NCBI RefSeq assembly: GCF_002706375.1
Contig: NZ_CP017706.1
Location: 930,001 to 994,000, forward strand
From: Lactobacillus amylovorus DSM 20531
GTDB lineage: Bacteria; Bacillota; Bacilli; Lactobacillales; Lactobacillaceae
Direction of reading: 5' to 3'
Length of the DNA stretch: 64,000 nt
Part shown: piece after piece, positions 52,789-61,030 of the stretch
Position numbering within the stretch: position 1 is the first letter of the stretch
How the letters are laid out: each line of letters starts with the position of its first letter
The notes under the pieces: generated by a model
Databases searched by the model: none
What the model was told of the DNA's origin: nothing
What the model saw: the letters and a program-made list of their open reading frames with translations, nothing else
Translations under genes and position numbers: made by a program

Positions 52789-53265
52789 ATGACAAAAACA
52801 AAGACTTTATATTTCGGTGCTGGTTGGTTCAACGAAAAGCAAAACAAGGCTTACAAAGAAGCCATGGAGGCTTTACAGAAGAACCCTACTGTTGACTTAG
52901 AAAACAGTTACGTACCACTTGATAACCAATACAAAGGCATCCGCGTTGATGAACACCCAGAATATTTACACGATATTGAATGGGCATCTGCTACCTACCA
53001 CAATGACTTAGTTGGTATTAAGTCTTCAGACGTAATGCTCGGTGTTTATTTACCTGAAGAAGAAGATGTTGGCCTTGGGATGGAACTTGGCTACGCATTG
53101 TCTCAAGGTAAATACATCTTGCTTGTCATCCCTGACGAAGACTATGGTAAGCCAATCAACTTGATGAGTTGGGGCGTTTGCGACAACGTAATCAAGATCA
53201 GCGAATTGAAAGACTTCGACTTTAACAGACCTCGCTTCAACTTTTACGATGGCGCTGTCTATTAA
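52789..53265 (+). CDS. ndt: Nucleoside 2-deoxyribosyltransferase (type II, NDT)
   Basis: The enzyme moves the deoxyribosyl group between purine and pyrimidine bases in nucleotide salvage. The 158-residue product opens with KTLYFGAGWFNEKQNKAY. It has the nucleophile Glu in EDVGLGMELGYALSQGKYIL near 98 and ends with NFYDGAVY. Length and sequence match the type II enzymes studied in Lactobacillus leichmannii and L. helveticus rather than the purine-only type I. GGGAG lies before the ATG. It is a single gene with strong codon bias. Confidence 0.95.
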   Translation: MTKTKTLYFGAGWFNEKQNKAYKEAMEALQKNPTVDLENSYVPLDNQYKGIRVDEHPEYLHDIEWASATYHNDLVGIKSSDVMLGVYLPEEEDVGLGMELGYALSQGKYILLVIPDEDYGKPINLMSWGVCDNVIKISELKDFDFNRPRFNFYDGAVY

Positions 53266-53653
53266 TTGAAAAAATAAAAAAGACAAAATAAATGACCCCT
53301 CGCAATTTCACTTGTATTACGAGAGGTCATTTTTTATTAGAATTTGTCATGTATCTTTTGTCTTTCTACTACAGATTACATACATTCTTCAAGCGACTGC
53401 CAAATTATCATTACTCTATGTCCACCTTACAAGGTCCGGACCACTTATATTAATTATTCGTCACTTGGTGAGAAATTATTACTGTTCAATTTACAATGCC
53501 CATCGGTATCACAAACCTTTCAACTAGTAATTATTTTTCTCTTCACCAACACTATACCACCTTTTCCCAAAATTAAAAACGCTTACATAAAAATAATTAT
53601 AAAAAAATGACGTTAGCTTTCTAACGCCATTTTTCTATATCTTTTATCACTAA
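53266..53653. other. 388-base gap between convergent ndt and nagA
   Basis: It holds the ndt terminator (53291-53331, AATGACCCCTCG pairing with CGAGAGGTCATT, then T) and the nagA terminator (53608-53630, ATGACGTTAGCTTTCTAACGCCAT). Between them are about 270 bases of AT-rich sequence with one short perfect palindrome, GGTCCGGACC, near 53430-53439. The overlapping reading frames there have no ribosome binding sites and look non-coding. I see nothing else. Confidence 0.6.
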
Positions 53654-54808
53654 TTAAGCCCTGTATCTTGATTCACCATTCATGTAGGTTTCACTCAAAG
53701 TCATATCAGGGTTCAAGATCAAGAAGTCGGCATCTTTATCTGGAGCAATAGTACCGCACTTGTCTAAGATGTGAGCACTCTTAGCTGGAACGTAGCTGGC
53801 CATCATTACTGCTTCTTCTGGAGTTACGATGTTCCAATCAACGACATTCTTGATAGCTTGCTTCAATTGCAAAATTGAACCAGCCAAGTTGTCGCCGTCC
53901 TTAAGACGAGCCATACCGTCTTTTACGTAAACTGGAAGTTCACCCAACATGTAGTCACCATCTGGCATCATACCAGCTTCCATACAGTCGGTGATTAAAG
54001 CAATGTGTTCTGGACCTACTGCATTGATCAAGGCCTTAGCCATTGATGGTTGAACGTGGTGACCATCACAGATCAATTCGTCAGTTACGTTGTTCAAAGC
54101 CATTGCAGCGTTTGAAATTGATGGAGTGTGGTGGCTTGGATCTGGCATCCCGTTAAAGGTGTGAGTAAACATAGTTGCACCAGCTTCAACGCCTTCAACT
54201 GCTTCTTCAAAGGTTGCGCTTGAGTGACCTAATGAAATAACTACGCCTTCCTTAACAGCTTCGCGGATAAATTCCTTTGAACCCTTTCTTTCAGGAGCCA
54301 TTGAGATCTTGCAAAGCATGCTGTCTGAAGCATCGCGCCACTTGTTAAATTCGTTGATGTCTGGATCCATCATGTACTTAGGGTTTTCAGCACCAGCGTG
54401 TTCTTCAGTAAAGAAAGGTCCTTCAAAGTGAATACCTTGAATCTTGGCACCAGTTTCTTGACCCTTGTGGTCTGCGAACATCTTGCAGATTCTAGTCAAA
54501 GTATCGCTACCGGCAGTGATTGTAGTTGGCAGCCATGAGGTTACACCTGCGCTAAGAAGACCATTAGAAATCTTGTTGATGCCTTCCCAGTCACTCTTCA
54601 TAACATCTTCACGAAGTGAACCATGGATGTGAGTATCAACTAAACCTGGAGCAACCCACTTGCCCTTGTAGTCAACGATCTTACCTTCTGGCTTTTTAGA
54701 CTCAGGATAGAAAAAGCCAAACTTGCCGTTGTCTTGAACTTCAAGATAACCGCCATTTTCTGTTCTGTTTTCTAAGAAAAACTTGTCTGCATGAATGTAA
54801 TAAGTCAT
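53654..54808 (-). CDS. nagA: N-acetylglucosamine-6-phosphate deacetylase
   Basis: NagA removes acetate from GlcNAc-6-phosphate in amino-sugar use and cell-wall recycling. The 384-residue amidohydrolase has the metal motif VDTHIHGSLRED near 57 and HFEGPFFTEEHAGA near 128 with the metal Glu. Further ligands are SLGHSSATF near 192, MFTHTFNGMPDPSHH near 213 and the catalytic Asp in ALITDCMEAG near 275. The length is usual. It is divergent from a GH31 gene across a short region holding an operator-like palindrome and a cre-like site. Confidence 0.95.
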   Translation of the reverse strand: MTYYIHADKFFLENRTENGGYLEVQDNGKFGFFYPESKKPEGKIVDYKGKWVAPGLVDTHIHGSLREDVMKSDWEGINKISNGLLSAGVTSWLPTTITAGSDTLTRICKMFADHKGQETGAKIQGIHFEGPFFTEEHAGAENPKYMMDPDINEFNKWRDASDSMLCKISMAPERKGSKEFIREAVKEGVVISLGHSSATFEEAVEGVEAGATMFTHTFNGMPDPSHHTPSISNAAMALNNVTDELICDGHHVQPSMAKALINAVGPEHIALITDCMEAGMMPDGDYMLGELPVYVKDGMARLKDGDNLAGSILQLKQAIKNVVDWNIVTPEEAVMMASYVPAKSAHILDKCGTIAPDKDADFLILNPDMTLSETYMNGESRYRA

Positions 54809-54833
54809 ATGTATCTTCTCTCTTCAAAAAAAT

Positions 54834-54886
54834 AATAATCGCTTTCAATACCTTTATTATATCCGATAAAATTGGTCAATACCAGT
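54834..54886 (-). promoter_or_regulatory. cre-like site and NagR-type palindrome upstream of nagA
   Basis: On the minus strand TGAAAGCGATTATT (54834-54847) matches most of the cre consensus for CcpA. ACTGGTATTGACCAAT (54871-54886) is an imperfect palindrome with TGGT/ACCA arms, resembling GntR-family NagR/YvoA sites. A TATAAT lies between them. These positions fit repression of nagA. The assignment is by resemblance only. Confidence 0.5.
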
Positions 54887-54964
54887 TTTAATATAATTGA
54901 ACAAAAAGTTTTCTATTTTTTCGTTATAATATAAGGTAACAAGTAAAATTAGGAAGAAAGCAAT

Positions 54965-57900
54965 ATGACACAAAATACTCAAATAGAAAGACACCAATTA
55001 GGTCAGCTTATCGGTGCTAATAAACGTGATCATTATTATGAACTCCATTATTCCACTGGAGAAGTTGCTCGTCTTTATATTTTAGCTGAGGGAATATTCC
55101 GTTATTTCCTTGATCCTGCTAAAAATTTTGACGAGAATCACTCCTCTTTTGTTGACCTGGCTCAATTTGATAATAGTTACTTTGAAAAATCTAAGCCTAA
55201 GGCTACTAGCGATTCATTAATTATTCAATCTGGCAATTACCAGCTTATTTTTCAGCAAAAACCAGCCGTGATGAATATTTTTGATGAGACTTTGCACCGC
55301 AACCGCGTAATGCAGCTTAGTCCGCTTGAGCTCGATCAAAATCAAACAACTGAGATTTTGAAGCAACATAAGAATGAATTTTACTTTGGTGGCGGTATGC
55401 AAAATGGCTACTTCAGTCATAAAGGCAAGGTCATCGAAATTAAGCGTGACAAGATTACGGGTAAAGGCGGCGTACTAAGCCAAATCCCATTTTTCTGGGC
55501 TAACTCAGGTTTTGGTGAATTGCGCAACACTGAATCAACTGGTAGCTATGACTTCGGTAAAACTGAAGCTGATGCCACGATCTTGAAGCACAACACTAAC
55601 GTGTTTGATACCTTCTATCTTTTGGGCAATTCTCCTAAAGATATTTTGGCTAAATACTACACTTTGACTGGCAAGCCATTGATGCCACCTAAGTACGCAT
55701 TAGGTTTGGGCCACATCGGCAACTTTTTGACCACGCTTTGGCAACCTGGCGAAGCCAAGGAAAGAAACGCCACCGTCTTTGAAGATGGCAACTACTACAC
55801 TAGAACCGATAATCCGGAAGATTCTAACGGTAAGGCTTCTTTAAATGGCGAAGAAGAATATCAATTCTCTGCTCGTGCGATGGTTGATCGTTATGAGAAG
55901 CAACACTTCAAGTTAAGTTGGATTGTGCCTAACTACGAAATTCAAGACGTTAACCCAGAAGCAATGACCAGCTTTAGCGATTATGCTTCTAGCCGCGACG
56001 TTAATGCCGGTGTTTGGAGTGGCGACGAAACGCCTAAGACAGCTCCAGATACTCCCTTTATTCAAACAACCAGCAGCAATCCTAAGACTTTAAAAGATGA
56101 TGCGATTATTTTGCGTGATAACTTAAAGCGCAAGCGTCCGCTTATTTTCTCAAATACGGGAATTGCTGGTAGCCAAAGCAGAACTATTTTAGCCTTTGGC
56201 GATATTGGCGGCAATTGGGAAAATATCCCAACTCAAGTTGCCGGTTTCTTAGGTTCTAGTCTTTCAGGCCAGCCTCTAATCGGTAGTGCAGTTGACGGTA
56301 CCGCTGGTGGCGGCAATGCCCAAATCAGTATCCGTGACTTTGAATGGAAGGCATTCACTCCACTACTCTTTAATTTGGATGACCAAGGCAAATTCAGTAA
56401 GACGCCATTTACTTATAACAGCAAGATGACTCAAATTAATCGTGCTTACTTGAAATTGCGTGAACAACTTCGCACTTACATGTACACGTTGATTTACTGC
56501 GCACAAGTGGGTGAACCAATTATGAGACCACTCTTCTTGGAATTCCCACATGAACAAATCAACTACACGCCTCAAGTAGGTCATGAATTCATGCTTGGAC
56601 CTAACTTACTGATTTCACCAATCGTTAATGGTCGTGAAGATGGCAACGGCAATTCTAGAAAAGATAACCTCTACTTGCCAAACCACCGCACAATGTGGGT
56701 TGACTTGTTCGACGGTAAGAAATACTTGGGTGGCCGAGTTTACAACAAGCAATCTTACCCATCTTGGCACTTACCTGTCTTTGTTCGTGGCGGTTCAATC
56801 TTTGACTTAGGTGAACGCAACTACGTCCTTTACCCACAAGGCCACAGCAAAATGGTTACTTACGATGATAATGGCTACAACGATTACTCAAGAAACCATG
56901 TTTCTACCCAAATCAGCAGTGATCTTGAAGCAAGCAAGTTAACTATTACGATTGATCCAACTCAAGGTGATTTCAGTACTTTCCAAACGGAAAATACAAC
57001 TAACTTGAACATCATGTGTGACGGCTATCCTGATGGTTTAACCGTTAAGATCAATGATCAAGTCATCAACATGCAAGAATATGGCACAGTTGATACTTTT
57101 GCCCACGCAAAGGAAGGTTTCTTCTTCAACACCAACTACAGCTGGATGCCTGAATTTGATCAATACCAAGAAAAGAAGCAAACGGCTTTGCAAATTAAGT
57201 TGGCTAAGCGTGACATCACTGATTCTAAGATTGAAATTACCATCCGCAACTTTAGATATGGTAACGAAACTTTGGTGCACGCAATTACTGACTCTTTGCT
57301 TCGTTCACCAAAACAACCAGCAGTTGATCCTGATAAGATCAGCTCACACTCATTGACGGTTGTTTGGCCACAATTGACTGATAAAGTTCAAATCGAAGTC
57401 AATGGTATTTTGCATGATGGCATTGATGGCAGTTCATTCACCTTCCATGAATTGGTACCAAATACTCGCTACACATTGCGTTTGCGTTACGTTGCAGGTA
57501 ATAAGGTTTCTGAATGGTCAGATCCATTTGGCGCAATTACTAAGCCGGACCCAATGAATTATGCGATTAACAATATCAAGGTCACTAGCAATTTAACCAG
57601 TCAAAAAGACCACCCACTTGAATATTTGACCGATTTGAAATTAGCTAGCGAATGGAAAACAGTTAATGGCGTAAGTGAAGATGAACCACTTGAATTGAAC
57701 TTCAAGTTTAACCAATTAGAGCATTTAAGTCGCATGGTTTGGGTACCTCGCAAGATTGATCATCAAGGTGACCCGGTTGAGGTTAGCGTTGAAACTTCAA
57801 CGGATGGTGTCAACTTTAAGCCTTATGGCGAACGTCTCACTTGGAAGTCCGACAGCAAGAATAAAGTTGTGGGCTTACGTGATGTGGCTGCTAAGGCAAT

Positions 57901-57979
57901 CAGATTGAAGGTCTATAAGTCATCTGGTCCATTTGTAGCTTCTAAGGAAGTTATCTTCTTCAGAGAAAAGAAGGATTAA
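54965..57979 (+). CDS. Glycoside hydrolase family 31 (alpha-glucosidase-like) with C-terminal modules
   Basis: The 1004-residue product lacks a signal peptide, so it is probably cytoplasmic. The N-terminal beta domain precedes the GH31 barrel, with FFWANSGFGELRNTESTGSYDF near 176. The putative nucleophile region is GVWSGDETP near 350 (Asp 355 rather than the usual W-x-D-M-N-E), and the acid/base region is AFGDIGGNWENIP near 411. GH31 beta-sandwich text continues to about 690. A fibronectin III-like module (SSHSLTVVWPQLTDK to EWSDPFGAI) is near 790-860. An F5/8 or CBM32-like module forms the last 130 residues. The substrate is probably an alpha-glucoside, but the changed catalytic motif makes this uncertain. 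Confidence 0.82.
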   Translation: MTQNTQIERHQLGQLIGANKRDHYYELHYSTGEVARLYILAEGIFRYFLDPAKNFDENHSSFVDLAQFDNSYFEKSKPKATSDSLIIQSGNYQLIFQQKPAVMNIFDETLHRNRVMQLSPLELDQNQTTEILKQHKNEFYFGGGMQNGYFSHKGKVIEIKRDKITGKGGVLSQIPFFWANSGFGELRNTESTGSYDFGKTEADATILKHNTNVFDTFYLLGNSPKDILAKYYTLTGKPLMPPKYALGLGHIGNFLTTLWQPGEAKERNATVFEDGNYYTRTDNPEDSNGKASLNGEEEYQFSARAMVDRYEKQHFKLSWIVPNYEIQDVNPEAMTSFSDYASSRDVNAGVWSGDETPKTAPDTPFIQTTSSNPKTLKDDAIILRDNLKRKRPLIFSNTGIAGSQSRTILAFGDIGGNWENIPTQVAGFLGSSLSGQPLIGSAVDGTAGGGNAQISIRDFEWKAFTPLLFNLDDQGKFSKTPFTYNSKMTQINRAYLKLREQLRTYMYTLIYCAQVGEPIMRPLFLEFPHEQINYTPQVGHEFMLGPNLLISPIVNGREDGNGNSRKDNLYLPNHRTMWVDLFDGKKYLGGRVYNKQSYPSWHLPVFVRGGSIFDLGERNYVLYPQGHSKMVTYDDNGYNDYSRNHVSTQISSDLEASKLTITIDPTQGDFSTFQTENTTNLNIMCDGYPDGLTVKINDQVINMQEYGTVDTFAHAKEGFFFNTNYSWMPEFDQYQEKKQTALQIKLAKRDITDSKIEITIRNFRYGNETLVHAITDSLLRSPKQPAVDPDKISSHSLTVVWPQLTDKVQIEVNGILHDGIDGSSFTFHELVPNTRYTLRLRYVAGNKVSEWSDPFGAITKPDPMNYAINNIKVTSNLTSQKDHPLEYLTDLKLASEWKTVNGVSEDEPLELNFKFNQLEHLSRMVWVPRKIDHQGDPVEVSVETSTDGVNFKPYGERLTWKSDSKNKVVGLRDVAAKAIRLKVYKSSGPFVASKEVIFFREKKD

Positions 57980-57988
57980 TAAGAAATC

Positions 57989-58021
57989 AAATAGGCTCTC
58001 ATGATGAGAGCCTATTTTTAC
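57989..58021 (+). terminator. Terminator of the GH31 gene
   Basis: ATAGGCTCTCATGATGAGAGCCTAT (57991-58015) followed by T residues. The Rgg-like gene starts right after. Confidence 0.93.
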
Positions 58022-58034
58022 TTAAAAATACATT

Positions 58035-58856
58035 ATGAAAATATCAGAAGCATTACGAAACTACAGACAAGAAATTGGATTATCACAAAAAGAATTTATT
58101 GGAGATATTATTTCTGCAGCACAATATTCTCGAATAGAAAAAGGAACACAAGAAATTAATTTATCAACTACTCTTCTTTTACTCACCTCTAATCACATTA
58201 ATGTAAGTGATTTTATCATCAAGATTTTACCAGATTACAATAATGATGACGAAGGAAATTTACAAACTATACTGTCACAACAAGTAATGGCAGCATACTA
58301 TGATAACAATATAGACGAATTAAAAAAGCTGCTTAACAAAATAAACAAATTACACGATGCCACAGATCTTAAGTTAAGAACGAATCTTGCATTAATTTAT
58401 TTAGAAAAGAAAGAAAATCAGCTTGATCCCAAATTCAAAAAACAAATTATAAATGAATTTATAAAACGTGATAATTGGACAGAAAGTCCGACTACTCTCC
58501 ATCTTTTAGAACAATCAATGTTAGTATTTGACTTTGATCAAATTTCTTTACTAACAAATTCGATATTTAAACGATATCAAGATATTCGAGATCAAGATTT
58601 CTTAACTCAAGATAGAGTTGCCGGTATTTGTATCAACTATTTATATATTTGTTATCAAAATAAAAACAAGTCAGCGGCTCAAAAAGCATTTAATCTTTTA
58701 GATAAATTACCAAAAATACCTGAATTATTTACATACCAGTTTTTGATCAAATATTATAAATATTTATTCAAATCTGACTTTAACCAAGCCGAAGAAATAA
58801 AAAATATTTTAGCTACATACGGTTTAACTAACTTAGCTCAAAGATTGCCCAATTAA
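58035..58856 (+). CDS. Rgg/RRNPP-like transcriptional regulator
   Basis: The 273-residue cytoplasmic protein has an N-terminal XRE-type helix-turn-helix (residues 4-60, KISEALRNYRQEIGLSQKEF, then SAAQYSRIEKGTQEINL). The helical remainder of about 200 residues has TPR-like repeats (YYDNNIDELKKLLNKINKL, LRTNLALIYLEKKE, AAQKAFNLLDKLPKIPEL). This is the layout of Rgg/ComR regulators, which bind short secreted peptides. A 15-codon hydrophobic peptide ORF lies 158 bases downstream on the same strand. Base use is AT-richer than that of neighbouring genes. Peptide binding is inferred from layout. Confidence 0.82.
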   Translation: MKISEALRNYRQEIGLSQKEFIGDIISAAQYSRIEKGTQEINLSTTLLLLTSNHINVSDFIIKILPDYNNDDEGNLQTILSQQVMAAYYDNNIDELKKLLNKINKLHDATDLKLRTNLALIYLEKKENQLDPKFKKQIINEFIKRDNWTESPTTLHLLEQSMLVFDFDQISLLTNSIFKRYQDIRDQDFLTQDRVAGICINYLYICYQNKNKSAAQKAFNLLDKLPKIPELFTYQFLIKYYKYLFKSDFNQAEEIKNILATYGLTNLAQRLPN

Positions 58857-59014
58857 TTTCATATATGAAATTACATTTCTTTTATAAAAAAAGAAAGATA
58901 AAATAATTAAATCGATTAATAATTACATAGTAATCTACGTTACAAATTGAGGTTTTTTACATGATTTATACATTACCGGTAATTTTAAATTAGTTTTAAA
59001 AGGAGACCAAGATT

Positions 59015-59062
59015 ATGTCTATGAATAAAAAGAACATAATTTTGGTCCTAATATTGTCCTAA
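59015..59062 (+). CDS. Candidate short hydrophobic peptide pheromone precursor
   Basis: A 15-codon ORF (MSMNKKNIILVLILS) has AAGGAGA seven bases before its ATG, the best ribosome binding site in this stretch. It has a short basic head followed by a hydrophobic tail, the pattern of SHP-type peptides that Rgg regulators sense after export and reimport. It lies just downstream of an Rgg-like gene and nine bases before a small membrane-protein ORF. A weak promoter (TTGAGG near 58948, -10 TACATT-like about 16 bases later) may drive it. Known SHPs are usually longer (20-30 residues), so this is a candidate only. Confidence 0.5.
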   Translation: MSMNKKNIILVLILS

Positions 59063-59070
59063 TAAAGTAG

Positions 59071-59313
59071 ATGAATTTTATGCATAATCATGATATTTAT
59101 CACGCAATTCTAAAAAATCGGAAAATCAATCGCATAATTTTGTCAATCGAAGCAATTTACTGCGTTTGGTTGGCTATGACTTTAGTTTTTAATTTTAAAT
59201 GGTTCGCCTATTCTATTGATACACAATTTGTGTTGATCAGCCTTTTCTTTTTTATTGGATGGATATTTAATCTAATTAAGAAAAGAAAATCGCATAAATC
59301 AAAACTAAAATAA
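59071..59313 (+). CDS. Small membrane protein of unknown function
   Basis: The 80-residue product has two transmembrane helices (about residues 21-43, RIILSIEAIYCVWLAMTLVF, and 50-68, FVLISLFFFIGWIF) and a very basic C terminus (KKRKSHKSKLK). A second ATG at 59080 is possible. It is nine bases after the 15-codon peptide ORF, so the two probably share a transcript. It might process or export the peptide, give immunity, or be unrelated. The family is not recognised. A strong terminator follows. Confidence 0.6.
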   Translation: MNFMHNHDIYHAILKNRKINRIILSIEAIYCVWLAMTLVFNFKWFAYSIDTQFVLISLFFFIGWIFNLIKKRKSHKSKLK

Positions 59314-59317
59314 AAAA

Positions 59318-59357
59318 TTTTTCCTCAGTTGATTATTAATCAGCTGAGGATTTTTTA
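59318..59357 (+). terminator. Terminator of the peptide/membrane-protein unit
   Basis: CCTCAGTTGATTATTAATCAGCTGAGG (59323-59349) followed by six T. Confidence 0.92.
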
Positions 59358-59405
59358 GCTTCTCTTATTTTCTTTTCATGTATCTCTTGCTAGTATCTTT
59401 CAAAT

Positions 59406-59434
59406 AGAAAAGCGCCTGTAAAGGCGCTTTAGCA
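59406..59434 (-). terminator. Terminator of the esterase gene
   Basis: AAAGCGCCTGTAAAGGCGCTTT (59409-59430), read on the minus strand after the stop at 59452. Confidence 0.8.
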
Positions 59435-59451
59435 AATTATCATAACTTAAA

Positions 59452-60273
59452 TTATTCTCCCCACTCACTTTTCAGCCATTCCATTGCTAAATTAAACCAA
59501 TGAGCTGCGTGCGGATTTTCTTGCCATTCACGGCCCTTAGTCTGCACATTGTGTCGTGCCAAAGAAAAGCCATGATAACCATGATTAAATAAATGCGCCT
59601 CAGTTGGTACCTTATTTTTGTTTAAAGCACCAAGATATTCGATCGAATTACCGATCAAAACAACCGGATCATCCCATGCCTGGAAGATAAATGTATCTGG
59701 TGTTTCACGTGTAACACCTAATGCACTATCCAAAAGATCCTTCTCTTCTGGCATCTTATTCTTTTGATCTTCTGGAATAGGAAAACCAATCTTTTCAATA
59801 TTGATTAGTGGATATCCCAAAATCGTCTTATTAGGTAATACATCATCTTTTTCAAAACCGTATTTTTTTTGATACAAAGGACTAGTTGCCATATTGTTGG
59901 CTACACTGACAACATGTCCACCAGCTGAAAAACCAATTGTCAAAATGCGTTCAGGATCTAAATTATATTCTTCCGCATGATCTCTAAAGAACTTTACAGT
60001 TGATAAAACATCAAGACCCGCATCAGGATAAATCTTGCCCTCATCGTGCACTAAGTTATATTCCATTACCACGCTATTAAAACCTTCATTGTTAAACGCT
60101 AAAGCAACTGGCTCACCTTCTCTTTGAGACAAGTGTTCAAAGCTGCCGCCCGGAACCACAATTGCCAAAGGACGTTTTTGTTCCACCAGCTCCGGATTTT
60201 GATCCAGCACGTAAGTATGAATTTTGAATTCACGCTGATTAAAATTAGTTAGCGTCAGATTTTCTATCTTCAT
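59452..60273 (-). CDS. Alpha/beta hydrolase (esterase/lipase type)
   Basis: The 273-residue cytoplasmic hydrolase has the oxyanion region VPGGSFEHLSQREGEP near 40, the nucleophile elbow GFSAGGHVVSV near 113 (G-x-S-x-G), the acid in FQAWDDPVVL near 200 and the catalytic His in FNHGYHGFSLAR near 228. It resembles BD-FAE/acetyl-esterase-like enzymes. The start overlaps the upstream YibE/F-like gene by 29 bases in another frame, so it is cotranscribed with membrane genes of unrelated fold. The substrate is unknown. Confidence 0.88.
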   Translation of the reverse strand: MKIENLTLTNFNQREFKIHTYVLDQNPELVEQKRPLAIVVPGGSFEHLSQREGEPVALAFNNEGFNSVVMEYNLVHDEGKIYPDAGLDVLSTVKFFRDHAEEYNLDPERILTIGFSAGGHVVSVANNMATSPLYQKKYGFEKDDVLPNKTILGYPLINIEKIGFPIPEDQKNKMPEEKDLLDSALGVTRETPDTFIFQAWDDPVVLIGNSIEYLGALNKNKVPTEAHLFNHGYHGFSLARHNVQTKGREWQENPHAAHWFNLAMEWLKSEWGE

Positions 60274-61030
60274 GTTTCAGTCCTTTCTTACCCATTCCTC
60301 TAGATAACATAAATGATGAAAGAGGTACAGTTAATATAACCCCAATTAAAGAATACATGATAATTAATGCTTCATTAACAAAAAGTTTTTCATTAACGAC
60401 TTCACCTGGTGTATAACCTAAGCGGAAATACCATAAGAACAAGGATAAGAAACTACCAAACATTCCGAATAAAATAGTGTTCATGGCTGTACCTAAAACG
60501 TCGTTACCGATCGCCGTACCACTATTCATTAACTCTTCTTTGCCAATATCAGGATTGTGCTTCTTAATTTCAAGCAAACCTGAACTCATCGCTACGGCTG
60601 CTTCCGCAATCGCACCTAGAGTTGAGAAGATGGCTACAGTTACCGCGATCATTGGGTAACTCAAGCCTGGCATCTGTGACAAACCTACCAGCAGTTCTCC
60701 TGCCTCTGGTCCAAGTCCTGCAGCTTGTGCCAAATATTGGCAGCCCCAGATAAACAAGCTCACGATCAAGCAGACCAAGAAGGCAGAATAGAATGAATTT
60801 TTCGCTACAGTATAATCGTGCGTTCCTAGGAAAATGATCGTCACTAGTTTTAGCGGAATGAAGATCAACGTCAAAATTGCAATATTGATTCCCCATGAAA
60901 TCAGCATCGCTACCAAGATCAGTAGCAAGGTGTTAATCAAAACACTAAAGAAACTACGAATTCCAGTTTCACCGCCGACAATCATCATCAAAATTGCTAA
61001 AACGATGATTAACGCCATTAGCGTACTCAT
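60245..61030 (-). CDS. YibE/F family membrane protein (second subunit)
   Basis: The 261-residue protein has about seven transmembrane helices. GVILTVPLSSFMLSRGMGKKG ends the protein, and AIAEAAVAMSSGLLEIKKHNPD (near 140) fits the YibE/F pattern. The start overlaps the end of the partner gene by four bases (ATGA). YibE/F proteins are predicted transporters without a known substrate. Confidence 0.87.
   Translation of the reverse strand: MSTLMALIIVLAILMMIVGGETGIRSFFSVLINTLLLILVAMLISWGINIAILTLIFIPLKLVTIIFLGTHDYTVAKNSFYSAFLVCLIVSLFIWGCQYLAQAAGLGPEAGELLVGLSQMPGLSYPMIAVTVAIFSTLGAIAEAAVAMSSGLLEIKKHNPDIGKEELMNSGTAIGNDVLGTAMNTILFGMFGSFLSLFLWYFRLGYTPGEVVNEKLFVNEALIIMYSLIGVILTVPLSSFMLSRGMGKKGLKHEDRKSDAN

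Noticed and set aside
53340..53600. Overlapping open frames of 70-88 codons between ndt and nagA
   Set aside because: No ribosome binding sites, unusual composition and no protein-like pattern; they lie between two terminators.
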